Below, piece by piece: positions 1 to 6,703 of a stretch of DNA of 10,369 nt. The translations under genes were made by a program, and so were the position numbers. The DNA lies in contig JAOXRY010000394.1 in the NCBI GenBank assembly GCA_025800305.1, positions 1 to 10,369 on the forward strand, written 5' to 3'. Source of the stretch: Campylobacterales bacterium (GTDB taxonomy: Bacteria > Campylobacterota > Campylobacteria > Campylobacterales > SZUA-545). Numbering within the stretch: the stretch's first letter is position 1; every line of letters begins with the position of its first letter. The notes below the pieces were generated by a model that saw only the letters and a program-made list of their open reading frames with translations, did no database searches and was not told where the DNA came from.

Positions 1-1
1 G

Positions 2-202
2 GTTTTACAAAGTGGGATAATAGATAAAAACGATACAATCACACTTTTAGAAAAAGCAGATAACGATTTGACAATTGAAAATCTTAACTTTTTATTGAAC
101 AAACAACTTATCAAAGAAGATCTTTTAGGTCTGGCACTAAAAAATGAGAAATTAGGAGAGCCATTTAAAAGAGCTCTTGAAAAAAGAAAAGGAAATTCTT
201 GA
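2..202 (+). CDS. 3' end of an unrecognised gene (partial)
   Basis: An open frame enters from the left edge and encodes the last 66 residues of a protein that ends ...KRKGNS at a TGA (200-202). The visible tail is charged, leucine- and lysine-rich and looks all-helical (for example LLEKADNDLTIENLNFLLN), with no membrane segment and no catalytic motif I recognise. Its stop overlaps the TTG start of surE by four bases (TTGA, 199-202), and the surE ribosome binding site lies inside its last codons. The two genes are therefore probably co-transcribed and translationally coupled. The start and most of the protein lie outside the window, so no function is assigned. Confidence 0.7.
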   Translation, partial: VLQSGIIDKNDTITLLEKADNDLTIENLNFLLNKQLIKEDLLGLALKNEKLGEPFKRALEKRKGNS

Positions 203-972
203 AAGAGATTTTAATTACCAATGACGATGGATACGAAGCTGATGGAATTCATGCTTTAGTTGACGCAGTAAAAAATCTAGCAAAAGTTACTGTTGTTGCT
301 CCTGCACTGGAAAAATCTGCTTGTGGTCATGGAATTACTCTAACTAGACCTTTACGTTTTGTATCAATTGATGATGATTTTTACAAGCTTGACGATGGAA
401 CTCCCAGCGATTGTATCTATCTTGCTCTAAATACTCTTTATGAAAATAAAAAGCCCGATCTTGTAATAAGTGGCATCAACCGTGGAGCGAATATGGGAGA
501 GGATATCACATATTCTGGAACTGCAGCTGGAGCTATGGAGGGAGTTTTAAATGGTGTCCCTTCTATTGCCATTAGTCAGGTTATGACAAAGACAGAAGAT
601 GGCAGTTATGATTACTCTTTAGATCTGGCAAAAGATGTGATTAAAGATATTGTTACAAAGATCTTTGACGGAGAGTTTCCTCTTCCTGAGAGAAGATTTT
701 TAAACATCAATGTACCAAATATTACTAAAGATCTTTACAAAGGCTATCAAATTACAAAAGCAGGATATAGACACTACGGAAATGATGCCCATATGCACAG
801 AAACCCTAGAGGAGAAGAATATTACTGGCTAGGGCTTCATCCGCTAGACTTTAAAGAGGAAAAAGGAAGTGATTATCAAGCAATTTTAGATGGCTACACT
901 TCTATAACTCCTGTTATGCTAGATCTAACAAGCTACGATGATATTGACAATCTAAAGAAGTGGATTAAATAG
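199..972 (+). CDS. surE: 5'/3'-nucleotidase SurE (survival protein)
   Basis: SurE is a cytoplasmic divalent-metal-dependent phosphatase that removes phosphate from nucleoside monophosphates, and in some species from short polyphosphate; it supports stationary-phase and stress survival. At 257 residues it has normal family length. The family hallmarks are all present: NDDG at residues 8-11 with metal ligands D9 and D10, S40 within EKSACGHGITLTRPL, GTPSDC near 67-72, SGIN with N94, and the TYSGTAAGAMEG segment from 104. The TTG start is supported by an AAGGAAA-type site about seven bases upstream (189-195) and because the encoded M-K-E-I-L-I-T-N-D-D is the normal SurE N-terminus. The gene overlaps its upstream neighbour by four bases and is followed after two bases by a small gene, indicating an operon. 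No key residue is missing. Confidence 0.96.
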   Translation: MKEILITNDDGYEADGIHALVDAVKNLAKVTVVAPALEKSACGHGITLTRPLRFVSIDDDFYKLDDGTPSDCIYLALNTLYENKKPDLVISGINRGANMGEDITYSGTAAGAMEGVLNGVPSIAISQVMTKTEDGSYDYSLDLAKDVIKDIVTKIFDGEFPLPERRFLNINVPNITKDLYKGYQITKAGYRHYGNDAHMHRNPRGEEYYWLGLHPLDFKEEKGSDYQAILDGYTSITPVMLDLTSYDDIDNLKKWIK

Positions 973-974
973 TC

Positions 975-1337
975 TTGGCAAAAGGCAATGAAAACACCCA
1001 AAGACTTAGATATATTAGAGTTTTAGAAAAGTTCTTCTACTCTGTTGTCAACTACCTTCAAAAAGCTGATGAAGCAACCAAAGAGTCTTACAACAAAAAA
1101 GTAGCCAATGCAAAAAGAAGCCTTGATAGAGTAGATCCTGTACCTCTTTACAAAGAGGAGCTCACAACATTGGAAAACCTTGTAAATAAGATCATTAACT
1201 ACGCAGAAGATGAAGAAGCAGAGATTGAAGATATTAAAACAACAATCTTACAAAGCACCAATCAGTACGAAAAAACCATCAACCGTAAAAAATACAAAAA
1301 AGAGAAACACTCAAAAAAACATTTTGATGAGTATTAA
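975..1337 (+). CDS. small charged helical protein downstream of surE, unknown function
   Basis: This 120-residue protein is one I cannot assign to a named family. It appears soluble and almost entirely helical, with no signal peptide or membrane segment. The N-terminal half (RLRYIRVLEKFFYSVVNY) is aromatic and amphipathic; residues about 60-95 are acidic (YAEDEEAEIEDIKTT), and the tail is lysine-rich (NRKKYKKEKHSKKHFDEY). This charge split could suit a nucleic-acid- or ribosome-associated protein, but that is only inference. The start is a TTG two bases after the surE stop; the nearby ATG at 989 is in another frame. A purine-rich AAAGAAG stretch in the last surE codons could serve as a weak ribosome binding site. 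Tight spacing places it in the surE operon and argues that it is a real gene. Confidence 0.75.
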   Translation: MAKGNENTQRLRYIRVLEKFFYSVVNYLQKADEATKESYNKKVANAKRSLDRVDPVPLYKEELTTLENLVNKIINYAEDEEAEIEDIKTTILQSTNQYEKTINRKKYKKEKHSKKHFDEY

Positions 1338-1345
1338 TTTTAACC

Positions 1346-1747
1346 ATGAATGAAATATTAAGAGACTACACATCAAAAGACTACAAACCGTGTGAATCTT
1401 TGGTAAACTAAGCTTGGAAATTCGATGATGTTTTTGCTCCACAAGAGTTTTCAGATCTTGCCAAGCTTATGTAAACACAAGGCTTTGTAGAAGGAAGTAA
1501 CTATCAAAAAGTTATAGAAGTTGATGGCAAAGTTGCAGGATTTATATTTGAACTTAATGAATTTAGTAAAGAAGACAACGTAAAATCTATCATTGTAGAA
1601 ACCAACAAACTTGGTGCCAATTCTTTTTATCAAAAACTAGGCTTTCAACAGCTAGGAAACTTTGACTCTCCACTTCATCAGTTTACCACCAAAGGTGGTC
1701 AAACTTGTATGTTGGAATATAATATCCTCTCTAATATTACTAATTAA
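1346..1747 (+). pseudogene. decayed GNAT-family N-acetyltransferase
   Basis: One continuous frame of 133 codons, from an ATG eight bases after the preceding stop to a TAA at 1745-1747, reads as a GNAT acetyltransferase but is broken by TAA at 1409-1411 (codon 22) and 1472-1474 (codon 43). The start (NEILRDYTSKDYKPCESLV), the middle (VIEVDGKVAGFIFELNE) and the end (SIIVETNKLGANSFYQKLGFQQLG) match the N-terminal strand, beta-4 and C-terminal motif B pattern of this superfamily. Between FELNE and SKEDNVKS the usual motif A with the Q/R-x-x-G-x-G/A acetyl-CoA loop is absent, so an in-frame internal deletion has probably occurred. Each stop is one substitution from a plausible lysine or tyrosine codon. 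The substrate cannot be told. There is no sign of an insertion element. Confidence 0.82.
1681..1704 (+). other. strong RNA-type hairpin inside the GNAT pseudogene
   Basis: ACCACC (1685-1690) and GGTGGT (1694-1699) form a perfect six-pair stem around an AAA loop. With C1700 bulged the stem extends by four more pairs (GTTT with AAAC). No T-run follows, so it is not a standard intrinsic terminator. It lies about 90 bases upstream of the antiporter start, in the remnant of a coding region. Confidence 0.4.
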
Positions 1748-1759
1748 CAAAGAAAACTC

Positions 1760-1765
1760 TATAAT
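1760..1765 (+). promoter_or_regulatory. candidate -10 box for the NhaC-family antiporter
   Basis: A perfect TATAAT hexamer lies in the 47-base gap between the GNAT pseudogene and the antiporter start. Transcription would begin near 1772, leaving a leader of about 23 bases that holds the AAAAGAGG ribosome binding site (1783-1790). The -35 position (about 1737-1742, TTACTA) is poor, which is common in this bacterial group. Confidence 0.5.
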
Positions 1766-1794
1766 CTCCCTCCGAAATTTCCAAAAGAGGCTTA

Positions 1795-3492
1795 ATGAAA
1801 AAACTAATAACGATTATATCTTTGCTCCTTCCAACTATTTTACTAGGTGGTGATGTGGCAACAATCAATGCAAAACAATTTGGTGTGATTACACTTATTC
1901 CTCCCTTATTAGCAATTACTATGGCGTTTTTAACTAAAAATGTAATATTCTCCCTATTTATTGGTGTATTTAGTGGTACCTTTCTTCTAAACATCTCTGG
2001 AGAAAATATCTTTATGGCAATAATTTTAGGATTTGTTGATATAAGTTCTAAGGTAATAAGTTCTATGGCAGACTCATGGAATGCTGGTATTATTTTACAA
2101 GTCTTAACAATTGGTGGGCTTGTAGCACTTATTACAAAAATGGGTGGTACAAAAGCAATAGCTATTTCAATGGCAAAAAGAGCAAAAACAAGAGTTTCAG
2201 CACAGATTTCAACGTGGTTTATGGGGCTTATTGTCTTCTTTGACGATTATGCCAACTCCCTTATTGTAGGTCCAATTATGAGACCTATTACAGATAAACT
2301 AAAAATTTCTAGAGAAAAATTAGCTTTCATTATAGACTCAACAGCTGCTCCTATTGCAGGTATTGCTATTATCTCCACATGGATTGGTTATGAACTTTCT
2401 TTAATAAAAGATGCCTACTCAATTATAGGTGTAACTGATATTAACTCTTTTGGTATTTTTGTTGAAACAATACAATATAGATTTTATAATATATTCATGC
2501 TCTTTTTTGTGGTTGCAACAGCTTTTACAAATAGAGAGTTTGGACCAATGTACAAAGCTGAAATGAGAGCAAGACATCAAGGTCTTTTAAGTGCTGAAGG
2601 TTCAAGACCAATGATCAATACAGAGGAAATGACAGTTGAGCCAAAAGAGGGAATTCCCCTTATGGTCTCTAATGCAATTATTCCTATTGGAATTTTAATG
2701 GTCTCATCTTTTGTAGGATTTTATTTCAACGGCTATAGTGCTTTAGAAGAAGAAGTCCTAGCTAAAGTAGATACTATGCCTTTATCTATGTATGCTTTTA
2801 TTGAAACTTTTGGTGCAGCAGATGCTTCTGTTGTTCTTTTTCAAGCTGCTCTTTTTGCCTCTATTATTGCTATTGGAATGGGTGTTTCTAGAAAGATATT
2901 TAATATAGAAGAAGGTATAGAGATCTGGTTAAAAGGTACAAAATCAATTTTAGTAACCATTATGATTTTACTTTTAGCTTGGGCATTAAGCTCCGTAATT
3001 AAAGAACTAGGAACATCAAAATACCTTGTAGCTCTACTATCAAACTCTATTCCCCAAATGGTTCTTCCTACTGCTATTTTTATTCTTGCGTCATTTATTT
3101 CATTTTCTACAGGAACGTCTTATGGAGCAATGGGAATTTTAATGCCACTTGTTATTCCTTTGGCAAACGCTGTTGGTATTAATACTGGATTAGAAGGTGA
3201 GACCCTTCACACTTACATGCTTATTAATATTGGTGCTGTTCTTACAGGAGCAATTTTTGGAGATCACTGTTCTCCTATCTCCGATACGACTATTTTAGCC
3301 TCAATGGGTTCAGCTTGTGATCACATTGATCATACAAGAACACAGATAGTTTATGCTTTAACAGTAGGCCTTATCTCTATTGTTGTTGGTTACTTACCTG
3401 TAACATTTGGAATATCTAACCTTATTGTATTGCCTTTAGGACTTTTATCTATCTATTTAGTTGTAAGATTTGTAGGGAAAAAAGTAGTTTGA
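1795..3492 (+). CDS. NhaC-family Na+/H+ antiporter
   Basis: This is an inner-membrane secondary transporter of the NhaC family (Na_H_antiporter domain), expected to exchange cytoplasmic Na+ for H+; some relatives exchange organic substrates, so specificity is not proven. The 565-residue protein is mostly hydrophobic, with about a dozen membrane segments by eye. Conserved motifs are present: FFDDYANSL at 148-156 with a following GPIMRPITD, DSTAAPIAG, SFSTGTSYGAMGILMP, and GDHCSPISDTT at 489-499 with an adjacent DHIDHTRTQ. A hydrophilic loop of about 55 residues (near 245-300) lies mid-protein. The first 20 residues resemble a signal anchor. The ATG follows AAAAGAGG by four bases. The gene appears monocistronic, with its own TATAAT and a strong terminator. 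It contains only one AGATCT, unlike its neighbours. It is somewhat longer than many NhaC proteins. Confidence 0.9.
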   Translation: MKKLITIISLLLPTILLGGDVATINAKQFGVITLIPPLLAITMAFLTKNVIFSLFIGVFSGTFLLNISGENIFMAIILGFVDISSKVISSMADSWNAGIILQVLTIGGLVALITKMGGTKAIAISMAKRAKTRVSAQISTWFMGLIVFFDDYANSLIVGPIMRPITDKLKISREKLAFIIDSTAAPIAGIAIISTWIGYELSLIKDAYSIIGVTDINSFGIFVETIQYRFYNIFMLFFVVATAFTNREFGPMYKAEMRARHQGLLSAEGSRPMINTEEMTVEPKEGIPLMVSNAIIPIGILMVSSFVGFYFNGYSALEEEVLAKVDTMPLSMYAFIETFGAADASVVLFQAALFASIIAIGMGVSRKIFNIEEGIEIWLKGTKSILVTIMILLLAWALSSVIKELGTSKYLVALLSNSIPQMVLPTAIFILASFISFSTGTSYGAMGILMPLVIPLANAVGINTGLEGETLHTYMLINIGAVLTGAIFGDHCSPISDTTILASMGSACDHIDHTRTQIVYALTVGLISIVVGYLPVTFGISNLIVLPLGLLSIYLVVRFVGKKVV

Positions 3493-3498
3493 TGTTAT

Positions 3499-3529
3499 TC
3501 TCTAGGGGGAAAACCTCTAGAGATTTTTT
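3499..3529 (+). terminator. intrinsic terminator of the antiporter gene
   Basis: A ten-pair stem (TCTCTAGGGG with CCTCTAGAGA, one G-U pair) closes a GAAAA loop and is followed directly by six T residues (3524-3529), seven bases after the antiporter stop. The opposite strand lacks a T-run after the stem, so it terminates mainly in the plus direction. The convergent metallopeptidase gene ends at 3542 and may use the same hairpin weakly. Confidence 0.9.
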
Positions 3530-3541
3530 CCTAAACTAATT

Positions 3542-4549
3542 TTAAAACATCTTCTCAAAATACTTTTTTTTCCTTTTCATTATCTCTTTCTCAAAAGGGT
3601 TTTCAAAAGACTCTATCAGTTTTCCATCCTTTTTTAAAACAAGCTGATAAGGTTTTTTCATTAATACAGTATGAACATAGATTGTAAATGCTTCAGCGTA
3701 GTCTTCAAAAACAGTTGTGCTTCCATAGAGAGATGGAAAGTCTGTCTTTCTTAACTGGCTTATCATCTCTTGTGAATCTTTCACACTTACTTGAGCTCTT
3801 AAAAAACGATAGAGTTTAAAATCTTTTCTTCTTAGAAACTCTTTTTCATAAATCGTTTTTTTAGAACTCTTCCACGATAAAGAAGAGTAAGGAAAGTTTC
3901 TTGGATTACCGTTAATCTTATGAGGATTTGGATGGGCTCTACTGGCACTTCCAATAACATGACCTAACTCATGAAGAAGTATAAACTGAATAGCTTGTTT
4001 TCTATTGTTCTCTTTTTTCTCTTGGATTTTTAAAGTTAGTTTATATCCATCAGATTTTTGAAAAGCTGTATTTACCCTCCATGTTGCCCAATCATTTGCT
4101 TTTATATTTAATAACAGCTCTTGGTCAAATAAAATCCAACTTCCATAAAATTTTCCATTTCGATAAAGATGTTCACTAAAGCCTGTACTTCCAAGATCTT
4201 TTACGAAAAAAACTCCTATAAGAGTCTTTTTTATTTTCTCCTTTATAGCAGGAGGTAACTCTTCTAAAGCTTGGTAAAAATCTTTGTAAAACCCTTTATC
4301 ATAAGAGGCAGATTTTGGAACTCCTTGAAATCCATAGATCTTATTGTCCAATCCAATATACTCAACAATATTAGGTGGTGCTGGAAAGACTCTTTTTGAA
4401 AGAGGCTTATCTTTCCAATTTTTCCATGTCTTATAACTTTTTACTTTGTGGTTTTGATGAAGTTTTTTAAGACTTTCTAGATCTTCTGTGCCCATCAGTG
4501 ATTGTTGTAAGACAACAATCAAAATTATTTTTATAAAAGATCTACTCAT
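3542..4549 (-). CDS. secreted zincin metallopeptidase with HELGH motif, function unknown
   Basis: The protein has a signal peptide (SRSFIKIILIVVLQQSLMG) followed by a soluble exported domain. The zinc-peptidase motif HELGH, in QFILLHELGHVIGSASRAH, supplies two histidine ligands and the catalytic glutamate. A later FEDYAEAFTIYVH segment, about 90 residues downstream, could give the third ligand through a glutamate, as in gluzincins. I do not recognise a named family. Residues 50-150 are aromatic and may form a substrate domain. The frame allows a GTG at 4552, but the next codon, ATG at 4549, is preferred because AGGAG (4560-4556) lies six bases from it and only three from the GTG; this gives 335 residues. 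The ribosome binding site sits on the stop of the diguanylate cyclase gene, so this is the third gene of an operon. Confidence 0.85.
   Translation of the reverse strand: MSRSFIKIILIVVLQQSLMGTEDLESLKKLHQNHKVKSYKTWKNWKDKPLSKRVFPAPPNIVEYIGLDNKIYGFQGVPKSASYDKGFYKDFYQALEELPPAIKEKIKKTLIGVFFVKDLGSTGFSEHLYRNGKFYGSWILFDQELLLNIKANDWATWRVNTAFQKSDGYKLTLKIQEKKENNRKQAIQFILLHELGHVIGSASRAHPNPHKINGNPRNFPYSSLSWKSSKKTIYEKEFLRRKDFKLYRFLRAQVSVKDSQEMISQLRKTDFPSLYGSTTVFEDYAEAFTIYVHTVLMKKPYQLVLKKDGKLIESFENPFEKEIMKRKKKYFEKMF
4499..4521. repeat. perfect inverted repeat in the signal-peptide codons of the metallopeptidase gene
   Basis: TGATTGTTGT and ACAACAATCA form a ten-base perfect inverted repeat around a three-base spacer. 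On the minus-strand mRNA it lies about 29-51 bases after the ATG, in codons for I-V-V-L-Q-Q-S. No T-run follows, so it is not a terminator. It could slow translation during export, act as a processing site or be an operator; nothing in the sequence decides between these. Confidence 0.55.
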
Positions 4550-4559
4550 CACCTACTCC

Positions 4560-5837
4560 TTATAAGATTTTATTTCTTCCACCCTCTTTTGCTTCATACA
4601 ACCTCTCATCAGCGATTTTTAAAGTATCATTCTCACAACTAGCTTCAGATCTTTTTGCAACACCACCACTTACAGTTAACTTGATTGGTTTTTTCTTATA
4701 AATAATTTTCTGTTTTTCAACCATTTTTCTCATTCGCTCTGCAAAATTATGTGCTTCTCTAACTGTATATCTTGGAAGCAAGATAATAAACTCTTCTCCC
4801 CCAAAACGTCCAATGAAATCACTTTTTCTAACTGCCTCTTTAATAGTCTGAGCAAAAGCTTTTAGAACAAGATCTCCAGCATCGTGCCCATGATTATCAT
4901 TGACACCTTTAAAGTGGTCAAGATCTAAAAAGACTACACAATAATCCTCTTTCTTTCTTTCATAAAGCTCTTCAAGTTTTTCTAACTCACCCATAAGAGC
5001 ACGTTTTGTAAGGACTTTGGTAAGAAAATCCTCCCTACTCTCTTTTTTTGCTTCTTCCAGATCTTTTTGAAGATTTTCAACTTTTTTCTGAAGTTCTCCT
5101 ACTTCATCACGTTTCTCTTCTAACTGACTAACCATCGTCTCTATCTCTTCGTCCAGTGAAAAAGCAACTTTTTCCAGCTTCTCTTTTATAACCTCAAATT
5201 GCTCTTCTACAAAATCATCTTTTGTCATATTATTAAGAGCCTCTTTTAACTCCCTTACAGAACCACCTTTTGATTGTCCTACAGAGATAAGAGTTGCTAA
5301 GGATTGGATAATATGGTTGATACTATTTTCCAACTCAGTTGTGTGTGAATAGATATCATCTCTATCAAGATCTATCCTGTCATAAATTAATTTTTCCAGC
5401 ATAACCTTTTGCATGATAGAAAGAGATGTTGTGTTGTTGTTTAGTTTCTCAACAGCTGTTTTTACCCTCTCTTGTAAATTTCTTGTAAAGGATGGTTCTA
5501 ATGCTTGGGTAAGAATTGAGTTGTAGCTTTTGATTACTCTTTTACTGTTATTAGGCTGTTTCTCAATAACAATTGAGTGTTTTTGCTCTCTTTTATGAAA
5601 AGCAATAAGAAAGGTCAAAAGATCATCAAGCTGTTCTATCTTTTTGTCTTTTGCCTCTTGCTTTGCTTTTCCTTCTAATTTTTCAATATATTTTTCAGCA
5701 GGATAGCACTCTTTTAGATTCAGCCCTGCTTTTTTTGCCTCAATACAAAAGGCTTTTCCATAAACATCTGGAGTTACAGTCATTCCCTCTCTTTGGATTT
5801 TTAAGAGGGTTTTTTTCACAACATCTTTAACTGACAC
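4560..5837 (-). CDS. diguanylate cyclase (GGDEF domain) with coiled-coil N-terminal region
   Basis: This protein makes cyclic di-GMP from two GTP. The C-terminal GGDEF domain (about 265-425) starts with REDFLTKVLTKRAL, has the metal-binding aspartate in FLDLDHFKGVNDNHGHDAGD (D305), the active-site GGEEF at 346-350, and ends with ADERLYEAKEGGRNKI. An RxxD product-inhibition site (RKSD, 337-340) lies exactly five residues before GGEEF, so feedback inhibition is expected. The first 260 residues have no membrane segment or known sensor domain; 205-270 is a long coiled coil (EEKRDEVGELQKKVENLQK), probably for dimerisation. The protein should be cytoplasmic. The start is GTG at 5837, five bases after AGGAG (5847-5843); an in-frame stop lies just upstream and no better start exists. 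It is the middle gene of a three-gene operon. No EAL domain is present. Confidence 0.95.
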   Translation of the reverse strand: MSVKDVVKKTLLKIQREGMTVTPDVYGKAFCIEAKKAGLNLKECYPAEKYIEKLEGKAKQEAKDKKIEQLDDLLTFLIAFHKREQKHSIVIEKQPNNSKRVIKSYNSILTQALEPSFTRNLQERVKTAVEKLNNNTTSLSIMQKVMLEKLIYDRIDLDRDDIYSHTTELENSINHIIQSLATLISVGQSKGGSVRELKEALNNMTKDDFVEEQFEVIKEKLEKVAFSLDEEIETMVSQLEEKRDEVGELQKKVENLQKDLEEAKKESREDFLTKVLTKRALMGELEKLEELYERKKEDYCVVFLDLDHFKGVNDNHGHDAGDLVLKAFAQTIKEAVRKSDFIGRFGGEEFIILLPRYTVREAHNFAERMRKMVEKQKIIYKKKPIKLTVSGGVAKRSEASCENDTLKIADERLYEAKEGGRNKIL

Positions 5838-5845
5838 ATTCTCTC

Positions 5846-6652
5846 CTATTTAATGACAAATAGCTCTTCTACAGGAACGCTATTTATCTTTTTATCTTTT
5901 GTAATATCGTCAAAAAGCATATATTTGTATTTACTATCTCTTTTAATTTTTACAACTGTTTCAAACTGATAATTTTTCTCTTTGTGTTCAACACTTCTAA
6001 CACGAACAACTGTAGCCATCCACTTTCCATCAATCTTCTTATACTCTCTTGGAAAAAAATTATAAACTTTTTTTAAAACACCTTTTTCAAAGTAGTGTCT
6101 TGCAACAGGAAGCTCTCTTTTGAACTCATAGTAACTGACAATCTTGTCATATTTTCTTTTTTTACCTGTGTTGATTGACTCTATCTGAACGTAGTTTTTT
6201 CTTCTTTTGACAGGATGACAACTACTTGTATAATCAACCATCCTCGATGTATCAAAATCTGTCATATCGATATTTGTACCTAAAATCTTGGTAGTTGTTT
6301 GCTTCTCTTTCATTTCACGACAAAGAGTGTTGGATGTTAAAGAACAGTCTCCACACTTATATTTTTTCTCACCTTGTCCAACAATACATCTACCCTTATT
6401 ATCACCTTCTATAAAAACAACTCTTCTTTTCTCTTTATGGTTGACCATATGAATGGAACTTTTTGTTTTTCCACCTCGTCTTTTTTTAGTAATAATTTCC
6501 AAAGCCACACTGGAGTTTCCATTAGAAATTGGGTTGGCATGGATTGTTTGTAAAATATACTTGTGGATTTTATCACTACTGTCTAGATACTCACATACCT
6601 GATTGGAAAAAAGTGTGGAGAAAAAAAACAGAAAAAGAAAGGTTTTTTTCAT
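5846..6652 (-). CDS. exported LolA-like (outer-membrane lipoprotein-sorting-type) protein
   Basis: This 268-residue protein has a clear signal peptide (MKKTFLFLFFFSTLFS). The second half follows the pattern of the LolA-like outer-membrane lipoprotein-sorting fold: YYEFKRELPVARHYFEKG, then YKKIDGKWMATVVRVRS, then alternating strands (NYQFETVVKIKRD) and a short VPVEELFVIK end. Such proteins bind lipid or lipoprotein acyl chains in the periplasm, but many family members have no tested role. There are six cysteines in the mature region (20, 89, 100, 103, 111, 145), including a CGDC pair at 100-103, which may form disulfides. C20 is not in a lipobox, so it is probably not a lipoprotein. An AAAGGA site (6664-6659) lies six bases from the ATG. 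First gene of the minus-strand operon; its TAG overlaps the ribosome binding site of the next gene. Confidence 0.7.
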   Translation of the reverse strand: MKKTFLFLFFFSTLFSNQVCEYLDSSDKIHKYILQTIHANPISNGNSSVALEIITKKRRGGKTKSSIHMVNHKEKRRVVFIEGDNKGRCIVGQGEKKYKCGDCSLTSNTLCREMKEKQTTTKILGTNIDMTDFDTSRMVDYTSSCHPVKRRKNYVQIESINTGKKRKYDKIVSYYEFKRELPVARHYFEKGVLKKVYNFFPREYKKIDGKWMATVVRVRSVEHKEKNYQFETVVKIKRDSKYKYMLFDDITKDKKINSVPVEELFVIK

Positions 6653-6703
6653 ATCAGATCCTTTGGGTTATTATACACTGATGAAAATATAATTAGGATA
6701 ATT
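6653..6703. promoter_or_regulatory. divergent promoter region between the minus-strand operon and the pseG-like gene
   Basis: This 51-base gap separates divergent genes. On the minus strand a perfect TATAAT lies at 6675-6670 and would start transcription about 10 bases before the LolA-like gene. On the plus strand a perfect TATAAT lies at 6688-6693, but it sits so close to the TTG start at 6704 that the transcript would be nearly leaderless, so the true plus-strand -10 may instead be TATTAT at 6669-6674. No good -35 is seen for either. The two promoters necessarily overlap. Confidence 0.45.

Noticed and set aside
1409..1469. Nine-base inverted repeat TAAGCTTGG / CCAAGCTTA in the GNAT remnant, considered as ends of a small mobile element
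   Set aside because: The arms are only 43 bases apart, the sequence between them continues the GNAT reading frame, and there is no target duplication.
1451..1633. Open frame of 60 codons on the minus strand
   Set aside because: It lies antisense within the GNAT remnant, has a low-complexity Phe/Lys/Asn-rich translation, and no ribosome binding site or family resemblance.
1662..1994. Short open frames on both strands around the antiporter start
   Set aside because: They overlap the GNAT remnant or the antiporter 5' end in other frames and have no recognisable content.
6344..6355. CGDC in the LolA-like protein as a thioredoxin-type active site
   Set aside because: The surrounding sequence lacks thioredoxin-fold features such as the W before the motif and the cis-proline segment; a structural disulfide is more likely.
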